DNA of 64,000 nt from Aselliscus stoliczkanus (lineage: Eukaryota > Chordata > Mammalia > Chiroptera > Hipposideridae), in the NCBI GenBank assembly GCA_033961575.1, contig CM066728.1, positions 103,554,852-103,618,851 of the forward strand, given 5' to 3'. The position numbers and the translations under genes are program-made. Below are positions 45,288 through 56,186 of the stretch, in pieces; positions within the stretch are counted from its first letter, which is position 1, and every line of letters starts with the position of its first letter. The notes beneath the pieces are model-generated. The model saw nothing but the letters and a program-made list of their open reading frames with translations, was not told the DNA's origin and did no database searches.

Positions 45288-45890
45288 AGAACACTTAAAA
45301 GGAGATCTACCCTCTTAAAAATTTTTCAAATGTATAATACAATATTCTTAATTATAGGCTCTACGTTGTACAGCAGATTTCTAGAACTTGTTCATCTTGA
45401 TAACTGGAACTTTATACCTGTTGAACAACTCCCCATTTACCCCTTCCCCAGTCCCTGGCAACCACGATTTCACTCTGTTTCTGAGTCTACTACTGTAGAT
45501 ACTTCTTATAAATGACATCATGCAGTATTTTTCCTTCTGTAATTGGCTAATTTCACTGGCATAATGTCCTCCAGGTCCATCCATGTTGTCCCAAATGGCA
45601 GGATTTCCTTCTTTTTAAAGGCTGAATAATATTTCATTATATGTGTGGACCACATTTTCTTTCTCCATTTATCCACTGATGGACATTTAGATTGTTTCCA
45701 TGTTTTGGCTGTTATGAATAATCCTGCACTGAACACTGGGAATACGGATATCTCTTTGAGATCCTGATCCTAATTCTTTTGGGTACATACCAAGAGTAGA
45801 ATTGCTGGATCAAATAGTAGTTCTATTTTTATTTTTGGGAGGGAAACTGCATACCATTTGCCTTAGCCACTTTTTCCAGACACTATGGAT
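45180..45890 (-). mobile_element. Old LINE-1 3' end, with (TG)n inside
   Basis: Antisense L1 3'UTR text with a TG tract at 45251-45286, then ACTTGTTCATCTTGATAACTGG, then ORF2 antisense text: GTCCATCCATGTTGTCCC, AATATTTCATTATATGTG, TATCCACTGATGGACATTTAG, TTGCTGGATCAAATAGTAG. Confidence 0.9.
45251..45286 (+). repeat. (TG)n microsatellite
   Basis: About 17 TG units inside the L1 3' UTR. Confidence 0.97.
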
Positions 45891-46049
45891 GATCTGTCCA
45901 TTTTCCCAGCAATGGCCTAACCCTCTACGTGTCTACTATTTCCTCTATCTTCTCATCTGCTCAAGAACATTGCTCTAGTAATGTTTTCCTCTCACTTACT
46001 GTATCATTTCTTCCTCTCTACTGTGTCTTTTCCAAAATCAGAAGGGGGA

Positions 46050-46600
46050 AATGGGATTAATAAAGATAGCTTAAGTAAACACTTTCTTGAATCGCAACAT
46101 ATATACAGAAGAGCACAAAAATCGTAAGTGTGCATAGTTTGATGTTTTTCCCAAAGTGAACACATGATGTAACCAGCACAAAGTCCAAGAGAAAGGACAG
46201 GACCCAAAGTCTCAGAAGATCCCCCTTATGCCTCCTTTCAACTCACTACCCACCAATGTGAACCAACGTTTTGACTCCTCACACTTTTTCCCCCCATTCT
46301 ATATAAATGGAAACGTACAACACACACTCTTTGTACCTGGCTTCTTTTGGTCAACATTGTGTGTAAGAGCTTTATCCACACCACTGCAGGTCCTAACAGC
46401 TCACTCATTCTTGCTGCCCTATAGCATTCCATTGCACAAATTCACCAGAATTTCTTTACCCCTTTCTACCTAGGATGGGCATGTGAGCTGATTCCAGTCT
46501 GGAATACTGCAAGCACTGTCGTTATGAACAGCTTTGAAGGTGCTTTTCTGTGAGAAGATGTATGTATCTCAATGGGTATATAACTAGGAATGGAATGATC
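46050..46600 (-). mobile_element. Old LINE-1 (L1ME/L1M4-like) 3' end
   Basis: ACATATATACAGAAGAGCAC, TTCCCAAAGTGAACACATG, AACCAGCACAAAGTCCAAG, then antisense ORF2-like text ATAGCATTCCATTGCAC, TGGGCATGTGAGCTGATTCC, TGAGAAGATGTATGTATC, GGGTATATAACTAGGAATGG. Confidence 0.75.
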
Positions 46601-46689
46601 TATATATTAGATGAGGGATCAGCTTCTTCTCTGCAAGACTAAAGACCTCGGTTGTATGAGAGGTTATGGAAATAGGGTATAAGACTCAT

Positions 46690-47248
46690 GGGCTTAAATA
46701 AAATCAATATTTTTCTGTGTCCCACATGTGTTTATGGATTTATCTGCAGCCTGGGCTTTCTCCAAAACTCCAAACTCCAACGACCAATTCAACTTTTCCA
46801 CTTCACCATTTAATGAGCATCTCAGATTAACCTATCGAAAACTGCACTTTAGCCTTTTGCCCAATTTCTTTCCTTCAATCTATCCCATCTCATATAATAG
46901 CAATTCCATTTCAAATTGTACTAGTCGGAATTTTTTTTTAATCTTCTTCAAATATCCTCTTTCTTTCAGATTCTGCTTCCAATCATTTGCTAAATCCCAT
47001 CAGCTTTTAAAAAAATATATCCACGATTTGGCTGCTTATTAACATTGCCACTGCTAATTAGATGAACTAATCAGAGTCTGTCAACCATTCTGATCCAAGT
47101 CCCTCCCCCACCTCATCATCTCCCCATTCGATATTGCACTAGCCTTGACCAGTCTCCCTGATTCTGCCCTTGTCCCTTTTCATGCTACTCCCATCAGAAG
47201 AGTCAGAGTGAACTCATGAACCCATAAAACGTAACAGGATCTGTGATA
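46690..47248 (+). mobile_element. LINE-2 relic, 5' part of a split copy
   Basis: L2-like text through ATCAGAAGAGTCAGAGTGAAC and CCCATAAAACGTAACAGGATC. It resumes at 48186 (CCAATCTCACTCCAAGTAAAAGC), the text that should follow shortly after in L2. Confidence 0.75.
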
Positions 47249-47660
47249 TTGTGACTTACAGTAAGAAATATAAATTTTGTCTTCGTCCAGTCGCTGGCAC
47301 CAAAGCTCCTAAAACCCATGATATTTCCTAAGTATTGAGAGCAAGCAAGGTGTTTCTTGTTATGTTGATGAGTTGACATTGGAGTTGCATTTAAGGATGT
47401 GGGCTGATTGCCAGAGGAACCAACATTGTCATTAAAGGGTTGGAATTTTCAGTCACATCCTAGACATCCAGGGAGGGCAGAGGGGCTGGGGGTTTTCCAT
47501 CACCAAGGGCCAGTTTATAGCCAGTGGGTCAAAAGCGCAGGTGACAACCTAGACTTGTGATTGGCATCTGAAGTGGTACGTGGGGTGGGCAGATTTTTGA
47601 ACTGACTCCTTAACCTGTGGGATCTGACACTAGTGTCAAAATTAAGTTAATTGCTTCGTG
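47249..47660 (+). mobile_element. Endogenous retrovirus LTR relic, probably internally deleted
   Basis: It starts TGTGACTTACAGTAAGAAATA and contains CCAGTCGCTGGCACC, GTTGCATTTAAGGATGTGGGC, GACATCCAGGGAGGGCAGAGG, then GTTTATAGCCAGTGGGTCAAAAGC and TTAACCTGTGGGATCTGACAC. These are recognisable as an old mammalian ERV LTR. The step from CATCACCAAGGGCC to AGTTTATAGCCAGTGG seems to skip the middle of the LTR, including the expected polyadenylation region. No viral genes flank it. Confidence 0.55.
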
Positions 47661-47682
47661 GTATGGAAAAAAATACACGTTG

Positions 47683-48185
47683 GAGGTTCAATCTGCTGAA
47701 AACTGTTGGTGTAAGAAATATCCAAACCTGCAGAGAATTTTTGTAAGAGTTTTTTTGAGCCAAACTGACAACACTGCCAGGAAGCAAGGTCTCAAATATC
47801 CTGCAGAATAACAGTTTTGCAGGTTCTTATATATGTTTGGAATTAAGGAGGAAACATAAGGAAGAGGACATGAAGGGGGGAGAAAGCAAGGCAGGTATTG
47901 GATTACAGGACAGTAAGATTATGTGCTCTCCTGAGGGTGGTTAAGCTTCTGAGGGGTCTGAAAAAGAGGCATTTCCAGGGTTTGTTAACCTAGATGCAAA
48001 AAAACGATGGACAGGTCTTGCTTAAGGCAAAGATAAGCCTTTTACTAAAAAAGTTATAGGCCTGGGGTGTGACTACCCACCATGACCTGTCCAGTTAGGA
48101 ATTTAAGATCAGATCACCCTGTGAGGGTACTTTCAGTTACTGAAGTCAGATTTATCATAGAGCCCTATTTTTTAATCCATAGAAT
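47683..48185 (+). mobile_element. Second LTR-like relic, family uncertain
   Basis: GAGAATTTTTGTAAGAGTTTTTTTGAGCC, AGGAAGCAAGGTCTCAAATATCC, GGAGAAAGCAAGGCAGGTATTGG, TATAGGCCTGGGGTGTGACTACC. The style is of an antisense or sense retroviral LTR, but I cannot name it. Together with 47249-47660 it fills the gap in the L2. Confidence 0.45.
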
Positions 48186-48745
48186 CATCCAATCTCACTC
48201 CAAGTAAAAGCTGAAATCTTTACAATGACCTACAGCACCCAACATGATTTTGTCTTCTCCACTTCCTTTCCTGTCCCATTTTGGTTTTGCTTCTGACCAT
48301 TGCCCGCTTTGTCCCCTTGGCTTCCTCGCTCTGCTCAGTGGCCTCTTAGCTGTTCTTCTAACACCAGTCCTACATCAATGGAGACTTTGCATTTGTAATT
48401 CCAGCTCCTTGAAATTTTCTTCCCCCAAATTTTTTGCATGACTTTCCCCCTTACTGACTCCCAGTCTTTATTAAAATATCCCTTCACTTCATTGGAAAGT
48501 CTTTCCTTGGCCACTCTGTTAAAAATTGTATCCATAACTCATATTCCCCATACATACTTTATGTTTCTTTTTACTTATCTTGTTTTTTTTTATAAACTAT
48601 TTTTTTTCTAGTCGAAAGTATGCTCCACACTGGCCACATTTTGGCTGCTTTGTTCATTTCCTACTAAACTAGGAAAGGTCACTCTTGCACTAAATTAGGG
48701 ATTAGGAAAGTAACTGCCATATAATAGTCACCTAACACATGAAGA
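48186..48745 (+). mobile_element. LINE-2 relic, 3' part of a split copy
   Basis: CCAATCTCACTCCAAGTAAAAGC, ATCTTTACAATGACCTACAGC, TCCCTTCACTTCATTGGAAAG and TTTATGTTTCTTTTTACTTATC follow L2 order. Confidence 0.85.
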
Positions 48746-48814
48746 AGAAGAAGGAGAAAGAGAAGGAAAAGGAGAAGGAGAAGGAGAAGGGGAAAGAGAA
48801 AAAGAAGAAGAAGA
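48741..48814 (+). repeat. Pure purine tract, GAA/GGA-rich
   Basis: About 74 consecutive G or A bases made of GAAGAA, AAGGAG and AGAAGG units. Confidence 0.97.
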
Positions 48815-49049
48815 TTCCATTTTGGAAAAATATTATTTTCCAAGGACATTAGAAATAATGCATTGCATTCTATATATTCCAGAGTACGCTGAAAATTGTC
48901 AAAACCAGACCTGCTATCTTGTCTGTCTTCTGGACTTTCTGGTGTGGTTCATAGGAAGTACTAGCAGATGCCAATGTAGAAATCTGGAAGGCGCCCCACC
49001 ATCATCAGGCTGATCTCACTTCATTTTCAATGTGTGCCCAGTTGTTTTC

Positions 49050-49830
49050 CAGCCTCACCTGACCAGCTCAGTTACAGCAGGAACCTGATTTGTGTACAAT
49101 GTCTGTCATATGGTAGGAGTTTAATAAATCTTGGTTAGATGTCACCAAATACATTCTAGGTTTCTCCCTTTCTCTCTTTCCCCACTTTCCCCACAATCGT
49201 TAAGACCCTGATTCTATTCCCAAGTGTCTCTCTAATTCACCTCTTCCCTCTCCAACCACATTGTCCAGGCCTTCCTCATTCTTCACATTAATTCTTGCAA
49301 TAATCTACTAAATAGACTCGGTACCCACACTTACCCCACTCCTGTCCACCCCTCTGCACACCACCGCATGGTCTAAGTAACTGCCTCAAACCCTTTAAAG
49401 AAGTCCCCTTGCCTACAGCAGGAAGTCTAGCCTCCTTTGCAAGATCTGAAGCTCCCCTCTCTCCAGTCAAACCCCACTTCCCCAACTAGGCCAAAGGACT
49501 CATGTTCCCAGGCCAGGGCAGGCCCTGTCCTGTCTCCACACCTCTGACACACCTGGTGCTCTGGCCTCCACCTGGAGCACTCCTGCCCACCCGTCCAGGT
49601 CTGCTTAATTAGCTCACACCTGCTCTGTTTTCCACTGCACCAGAGCAGCCCTCTATGGCAGCCCGTGCCCCACAGGCTGGAATTCTCTGTTCAGCCTCCT
49701 TCCCCACCTGGGCCTGGAGGGCAGAATTTGGTGTGTTTCCTCTTTGTATCCCAAGCAACTCTCCTGGTGCCTCTGGAATGGCAGGCCCTTGAAGAACTTT
49801 TGCTGAACTCGAGGTTCTGAACACACTTTC
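49050..49830 (+). mobile_element. LINE-2 relics, two pieces
   Basis: A 3'-end piece at 49050-49135 (GTTACAGCAGGAACCTG, GTCATATGGTAGGAGTTTAATAAA) is followed by an L2-like sense piece at 49140-49830 (TTTAAAGAAGTCCCCTTGCC, GGCAGGCCCTGTCCTGTCTCC, GCTCTGGCCTCCACCTGG). The three frames at 49288-49862 on the minus strand are shadows without domains. Confidence 0.65.
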
Positions 49831-50182
49831 ATGTACAAGTGTACGTCTTTATTCCACCTCATTTTTAACTTCCTTCATTAGTCTGCTTTTAATGCTTATG
49901 AAGTGTTCCATTTTTATTTTCAGAATGACTTTTAAGAAGTCTTTCTTTTCAAAAGTACTCATCAAAACTTTATTGTGGTAACTGGGGTAGGAAACCTGAA
50001 ATTGAAGAGTTGACTGAATTTGCAGACAGTTTCCCAAGACATAAGGTTTTCCGGCTTCCTTGACCAGGGTGGGGTGTGGACTTGGTGAGTTCTCTTTGCC
50101 AAGAACTGCACTGCTCAGGCAGCACTGCCCATCATCCTGAAAAGGGAGGAATGACGCCCGTGCCTCTTACTCAGGGCGCTTT
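49831..50182. other. Unassigned stretch
   Basis: No feature recognised. Confidence 0.4.
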
Positions 50183-50640
50183 CTGTGGGCTGAATTGTAT
50201 TGGGTTGTCGGAAAAGTCATGATGCATTTCTGCAACGAAAAGCATAGAAAAAAATATGTCATGACTTTTCCGCCAACCCAGTGTCTCCCCAAAAAATTCG
50301 TATGTTCAAATGCCAACCTCCAGTATCTTAGAATGTGACAACATTCACAGATAGGGTCTCTACAGAGGTCATTAAGTTAAAATGAAATCATTAGGGTGGA
50401 ACCTCATCCAGTATGACTGGGGTCATTACAGAGTGGAATTTTTGAACACAGACGCACCCAGAGGGAAGCCCTGTGAAGACAGAGAGAGAGGATGACCATC
50501 TACAAGCCAAGAACTGAGGCCTCAGGAGAAACCAACCCTGCGGACATCTTGACCTCAGGCTTCCAGCCTCCAGAATTGCTCCGTAAGCCACCCAGTCAGT
50601 CTATGGTACTTTGAACAACAACCCCAGCAAACTAATACAT
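50183..50640 (+). mobile_element. MLT1-type solo LTR interrupted by a MITE
   Basis: TGTGGGCTGAATTGTA, then after the MITE TCTCCCCAAAAAATTCGTATG, CTCCAGTATCTTAGAATGTG, ATCATTAGGGTGGAACC, CCAGCCTCCAGAATTGCTCC, TAAGCCACCCAGTCAGTC, CAAACTAATACA. Non-coding, apparently complete apart from the interruption. Confidence 0.9.
50200..50281. mobile_element. 82-bp mariner MITE (MADE1-like in design)
   Basis: Terminal inverted repeats: left TTGGGTTGTCGGAAAAGTCA; right, on the minus strand, CTGGGTTGGCGGAAAAGTCA. The left side is flanked by TA (50198-50199), the right by TG, probably a mutated TA. On the minus strand its first ~44 bases match the left end of the 6542-7825 mariner (CTATG after TATTTT) and its last ~37 bases match the right end (GTTGCA, then ATGCATCATGACTTTTCC). 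It therefore looks like a deletion derivative of that mariner family. Confidence 0.93.
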
Positions 50641-51685
50641 TACCATTCATGTGTCTGTCCCTTCATATGTATGCCTTTCCAAGCAGTGGACTCTTCCTGT
50701 GCATACTACTTCCCAATTGTCTTTTTCATATAACAGTAAGTGAACATCTTTCCATGCCAAGCATTTTGAATTGCCCAATTGCCATTTAGGATTTAACAAA
50801 ACGTTATACAGTCTTTTCTTAAAGGAGCCAAGCTTTGTCTTTCCAAGCATTTTAAAACACACCTGACAGAACCATTTTGTAAAATGTTCCATAGGGACCT
50901 TGTGCCCATCAACCCACATCCCCAGTTTCACTTTTGGAGTTAGAAAGAAAGAGAAGTACAAAAAGGATCCAGCCCTTTTTGGATAATTGATGATTTCTCA
51001 TCTTCATGGAAAGCACAAACATGTAAATTCTTCAAATGGCGTAGGCTTTAAGTGATTCTATTTTAAAATACGCTGGAAAGAAAAAGCATGACCCAAAAAG
51101 TAGCTTAGAATTCACTTGGTGTTAGCTTGCAAATAAAAGGTGTCTAAGCTAAGAGCCAATGTGGCTTATTATATTCATGTTGCTCTCTTGTGCACTTGTT
51201 GTTTTACGTTTGGTCTTGTTTCCTAAATTAGAGTGAAAACTTCTTATAAACATGTTTTGTACACCATGTAGAGTTTCGTTTATGGAAGATATTAGATAAG
51301 TGAATAAGCCCTAGGAGCTTCACTGGCTGCCAGGCCTCCCCTCCCTCTGCTGACAGACAGTGACACTTGGCCCAAACATCTTCGGCATTCGGAGTCGGTT
51401 TCTATATCTGGACATCTGTAACATGTCCAGACTAGCAATACCTCTCTAGGGCTGTGGGGAAGAATAAATGAAATATAAATTACTTGGTGTGGTGCCTGAT
51501 ATCATTTTTTTAAAAAATGATAGTTTACTGCCATCGCCCCCACAACTCCTTTATAAGGAAATCTCACATTCTGAATAAAAGATTCCTATCTTAGATGTTT
51601 AAAACATGCTGGCTTAGGTAATACTTTCTCCTGCTCTTCACTGATTGATTGGAAGGAAAGACATCACCTAGAAACTAAAGGTTGC
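50641..51685. other. Unassigned stretch
   Basis: No gene or datable repeat. The minus frame 50647-50961 (104 codons) has no recognised domain. Confidence 0.4.
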
Positions 51686-51700
51686 AAAAAGTAAGATCTA

Positions 51701-52137
51701 GGGCTGGCTGAGTAGCATGTTGGCTAAAAGCTGGATTGGGATGCCAGTTCGGATCCCACATATGAGGGCCAGTGACACTGCCCTCTACAGCGAAGATGGT
51801 GAACAACAGCTCCACCTGGAGCTGGGCTGTGCGAGCCCCGGCGATGGTGTAGGCTGCAGCCCCTGCTGCAGTGGGCTGCCATAGGCTACAGTGAGTGGCC
51901 GGCAGCCAGCGTGAGCTGCCAATAGCCACGGTGAGCGACCATCCAGAGTCCCGTGACCGATCTGCCTCATCCGGGAAGAGCTCAATGACGATACCAACAT
52001 GGGCCAGTGAAGCAACATCCTCCACAACTAGACTGAAGAACAAAAGGACAGCAACTTTTCTGTTCCCCTTCCCCGGTTCCCCAACGCTGTTCACCCTCCC
52101 CCAATTCCCCAATTTAAAAAAAAAAAATCTTTTAAAA
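51701..52137 (+). mobile_element. tRNA-derived SINE, long form with GC-rich body
   Basis: Same architecture as 31133-31548: head GGGCTGGCTGAGTAGCATG, B-box-like GTTCGGATCCCAC, body CCACCTGGAGCTGGGCTGTG and GCCGGCAGCCAGCGTGAGC, tail CTGAAGAACAAAAGGACAGC and CCCAATTCCCCAATTT. Flanking repeats: AAAAAGTAAGATCTA (51686-51700) and AAAAAGTGAGGTCTA (52138-52152). The 145-codon minus frame, the longest in the window, lies inside this SINE. Confidence 0.95.
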
Positions 52138-52152
52138 AAAAAGTGAGGTCTA

Positions 52153-52544
52153 TTGTAAGCACAGAAATTAACTGACTCTTTATTGTTGCCACAAGAGCAT
52201 GCCAGTGGATGCTTTTAAATGTTTCTTTTCTACTTAAGATACCATTTTCTAAACAAGTAGTTTAGCTGCTGATACCGTTTCATTTACATCCTCAGTTAAT
52301 GTTACAGGGTTTGGGCAAGTAAATATAGACAGAGGAGCAGAGAGTTACCAAGATTGATGCTCCTTGGCTCTGAGGCTTTGGAAACGGAATGACCACAAAT
52401 AAACTTGTAGACTTCACCCACCCATGGATATTATGGGGTCTATTGTTTTGTGTAGAGTGGGCATTGCCACCACAGTTAACTACAGTCAGTTATTTCTATA
52501 TAATTTGGGGAACAACAGTTTTGGTTATATTTTATCTTGTAACT
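52153..52544. other. Unassigned stretch
   Basis: No feature recognised. Confidence 0.4.
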
Positions 52545-52955
52545 TTATTTTGAATTATAGTTGATATACAATTTTATTTTAGTTTCAAGTGTACAACATA
52601 GTGATTCAACATTTACATACCCTATGAAGGGATCACCAGAAATCTAGTAACCATCTGTCACTGTAGACAGTTATTACGATGTCAATAACTATATTCCCTA
52701 CATTGTACATTATATCCTCTTAACTCATCATATAACTGGAAGTTTGTACTGCTTAATATCCTTCCCTTTTTCTGCCCAGTCCCCATTTCTCCCATCAGTT
52801 TGTTCTCTGTATCTATGAGTTTGTTTCTGTTTCATTTTACTTGTTAATTTTCTTTTTTGAGATTTGACATATAAGTGACATTATGTGGTATTTGTTTTCT
52901 CTGTCTGACTAATTTCCCTTAACATAATACCCTCTAGTTCCATTCATGTTGGGAA
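52545..52955 (-). mobile_element. LINE-1 3'UTR relic
   Basis: Antisense text TTGAATTATAGTTGATATAC, CAAGTGTACAACATAGTGATTC, ACATTATATCCTCTTAACTC, TTCTCTGTATCTATGAGTTTG, CATAATACCCTCTAGTTCC. Confidence 0.9.
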
Positions 52956-53829
52956 AGCAACAGTTGTAAATAAAGACACTCTCCTCTCATAAATGTTCAT
53001 CTTAGTATTTTAAGGATTAAAATAATTTTAATTCACCATTGTCATGCAAATAAGTCATATTTTCTAGCTAATTTGAGCTTATGTTAGGAAAAAAGATTGC
53101 ATATCATACTCCCTTTGCTCAAGAAATTAAGTCGTCTTTCTTGCTTTTATATTTTAACTTAGATCTCCTTTCTCAAGTTCAATGCTGGCTTTTCAGGATT
53201 CCACCCCGTTCTTCTGCCTTTCATCAAACCACCTTTGATTATTACATCAAGCACCTGCCTCTTACTGAGACTCCCCTAACCCACTTGTTGATATGGCTGG
53301 TTGGTCTAAACATTTCACCCATAACTCGGAGACTCCTAAAATGCATCTTCCACAGAAAACCAAAGGCCTGGGTCTTGAGCCAACACAGCTGTTCCGCTAG
53401 AATCATACTGAACCGGAATAATTCTTGACCATCTTTGTCAAGTGATTTTCTCTGTTTCTCTCCTCTTAAAAGGTCTTGACTTAGGGAATGATATGTTAAA
53501 GCAGTATTTTCTTTTAAAAGTGGAGAAGAGAAGCTCTTGAAGAAGACAGCTCTGATTGTTGAGAAACTACTTTGGCCTTCACTCCATCCTTCCCTCCCTG
53601 CCTACCCACATCACTGCAGCAGGCAACTACAAGAATCCAATAGGGCCAAAATACACTGACCAAATGGAACCACAGTGCTTTCTGAACACTCAGCCTTCAG
53701 ATGACGCAAGATAGTGGTATAAGTTGGTCATGTGCAAACAAGAGTGGCTCTTAACTAGCTTTATTTGCTTGGGTTCCAAGTATCACCACCTACACTGTAC
53801 CCGCCTGTAATGGTAATAAGAGTTCCTGT
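52956..53829. other. Unassigned stretch
   Basis: The 115-codon plus frame 53081-53428 has no domain I recognise and no flanking splice or promoter context I can defend. Confidence 0.4.
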
Positions 53830-54090
53830 TCCTCTATTCATTGATACAGCAATTGTTTATTGAACAACACTGCTAGGTCCAGCAGGAGCAAGGACGAATG
53901 CAGCAGCCTCCATGGTCATCAAGAACTCACAATCTAATGGAGAGGACAATTCCAAAGCAAAATGGAAGCCCAGTGATAAGTACACAGCATCAAAGGGGAG
54001 GGCAAGAAGGTATTAGTGAAGGCTCCCTGGGAAAGGCAATGCTTGCACTGAATCTTACATTTGTAATCTCAGAGATCAGAATATTTTTAC
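53830..54090 (+). repeat. Ancient repeat of the 2930 type
   Basis: TCTATTCATTGATACAGCAATTG, TTATTGAACAACACTGCTAGG, AGAACTCACAATCTAATGGAG, GTGATAAGTACACAGC and AGGCTCCCTGGGAAAGGC follow the same order as the element at 55585-56790. Confidence 0.6.
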
Positions 54091-55584
54091 ATGCCTAGGA
54101 AAGTCCCCATGTTTCAAGGAGATTACCTCTCAAGCCAACTTGCTCCACAAACACCCTCAATTCTGAACGGAAAATGGGCTCCAGAGCCATGATTTATATA
54201 AATACATAAAATTAAATTTTGTTCATTTGCTTTTATACTTCTGATATGCATAAAACCATGAATCCTGTTCACAAAATAGGCATTTCTCAACTCTCAAAAC
54301 TTTGGTTCAGAAAACATCCATTTCCTGCTCAGTTAAATAAGGTTCTGGCAGATGCTGATTCTCACCCTTCTGCCAGAGCCATTATACATGTGGGCTGTGG
54401 TGTTTGGACAGACTTTAAATAGGAGTGTTGAATCTCAACGGGTGTGTCCTGATGTGATAATTGCTTTTGAGACAGGTTATTGTGCATAGCATCCAGCCCA
54501 GGATTCAGCTTAAAATACATTTTGCATATCGTGCAAATCACTTGGAAAAAAATCCCTGATGACCTGCATATAAAATTCCTAGCACAAGCTAAGTCATATC
54601 CTCAAGTATTTCATTTTTCCATTGCACCCAACTTCCCAAGAGTTTTTGTTGTTGTTTTTTTAATAGAGCCTTTAATTAAAGGCAAATTTTATTATTCTCA
54701 GTTTAAGGGTGGAGAAACTGAGATGTTAGCATAAAATGAATCATCCACAGTTGCAGGAAGGGTTAGATGCAACATCTATTGGTATACGCTGGTTTGACTG
54801 TCGACATTTTATGTTGCTACTTCTTACTTTCCCTTTCAATAAGAATCGTATTTTTCCGTGTTTGTGACAATGCAACAAATCTGTAGAAATCAAAATACGA
54901 ACTATTGAAATGGATGTCAAGGTTGCCCTGTCATCATGCTTTAATCATACAGTTCATTATACACAAAAACCATACCTTTAATTTTTTTACCCTTCTGAGT
55001 ACACATCTATACCATCCTTCAATATAGCATATTTAGGCTTGTACACTAAGCCTATTTCTGGTCTCTCTAAAGTCAATTCTGGGACTATTTTGATACTATT
55101 TGATACTATTTTGATACTCTCATGCAAGTATATTGCTCTACTAACTTACTTTTAATTTATTGTCCACATCAGTGAATATTCAACAAGAAGTAGGCTGTCC
55201 AGTTGAGTGACAGTCAAATGGGAATATCCTTTTAACTGTTGAGTATAGAGAATGTTTTTCCTTGGTACGTATTTACTGCTGAAGACAATTAATTAAAAAC
55301 AAGTTAATAGGCCAATGCCTTCGTAGGAGGGTTGCCCAGAGATCAAATATAATCCTTGATAATGCTGGTCCTCGCCATGGCCCAGCAATAGGTGTTTCCC
55401 CAAAGGCAGGGAAGCACTCTCCCCAGATGATGGAATGGGGCCACTTCCCAGCATGGAGCCCTCTGCTTCTCAGCAGCTGTTTCATCGGCTGACCTGGTCG
55501 GGGCACGTGCTGAGCCATACAGAGCTGCAGCTTCCCATCCTCTGGAGAGTGTCAGATTCCGGCAGTGGGGAAACGAACAAATCC
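54091..55584. other. Mostly unassigned stretch
   Basis: A possible MIR piece lies at 54650-54790 (TTATTATTCTCAGTTTAAGGG, GGAGAAACTGAGATG). A three-fold TTTGATACTA repeat lies at about 55088-55118. No genes; the opposing frames at 55273-55659 overlap each other. Confidence 0.4.
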
Positions 55585-55815
55585 ACATTCCAGCTTTTAT
55601 TCATTCTGTGGTTATTTATTAGGCACCTCCTAAGCGCCAGGCTCTGTGCAACACCCTAGGAATAGAGAAGCGAACGCAACAGACACAGCCTCATGGAGCT
55701 TACAGCCTAGTATGAGGAATAATCCACAAATGTGGAAATGTACTGAATGCTTTGAAACCACAGAACAAAAGAAATCCAAATTAGACTGGGAAATTAGGCA
55801 TCTGTGTTGAGAAAA

Positions 55816-55995
55816 CATCTAATCTAAAAGCTGGTTTTCAAACTTCGTTACACCCTGAAATCACCTGGGGAGCTTTAAAAATATACTTTTTCTTGATTCT
55901 TGCCTCTAGAGATTCCAATTAAATTCATGTGAGGTGGGGATGTCTGGGCATTAGGATTTTTAAAAGCACCTAGGCAATTCTAATGGCAAAGTTTA
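55816..55995 (+). mobile_element. hAT-Charlie non-autonomous relic (MER20/MER5-like)
   Basis: TTTTCAAACTTCGTTACACCC, TGAAATCACCTGGGGAGC, GGATGTCTGGGCATTAGG, TAAAAGCACCTAGGCAATTC. The order matches the 'TTCTCAAACTT...AATCACCTGG' hAT family. Confidence 0.7.
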
Positions 55996-56186
55996 GGAAC
56001 ACAAGTGTAAAGATAAGTAAGAGTGAGTCCAATGAAGATTGTACTAGAGGAGGGAACAGCATATACAAAGAGCCTGAGATCTGAAGGAACTTAGTGCCTT
56101 TTGGAAACAAAGCATCTGGAGTGTATGACAGAAGCTATAAGAGAGCAAGAGATGAGGCTGAAGTTGAGTATGCACAAGTAGGTAGA

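Noticed and set aside
51675..52112. 145-codon minus-strand open frame, the longest in the window
   Set aside because: It lies wholly within a tRNA-derived SINE and reads the GC-rich body in antisense; the related frames at 31156-31526 arise from another copy of the same SINE.
53081..53428. 115-codon plus-strand frame as a new gene
   Set aside because: No recognisable domain, composition typical of non-coding DNA, and nothing in the neighbourhood supports an exon; a protein search could reopen it.
55088..55118. TTTGATACTA triplicate as a regulatory array
   Set aside because: Only three imperfect units of AT-rich sequence; slippage is a sufficient explanation.
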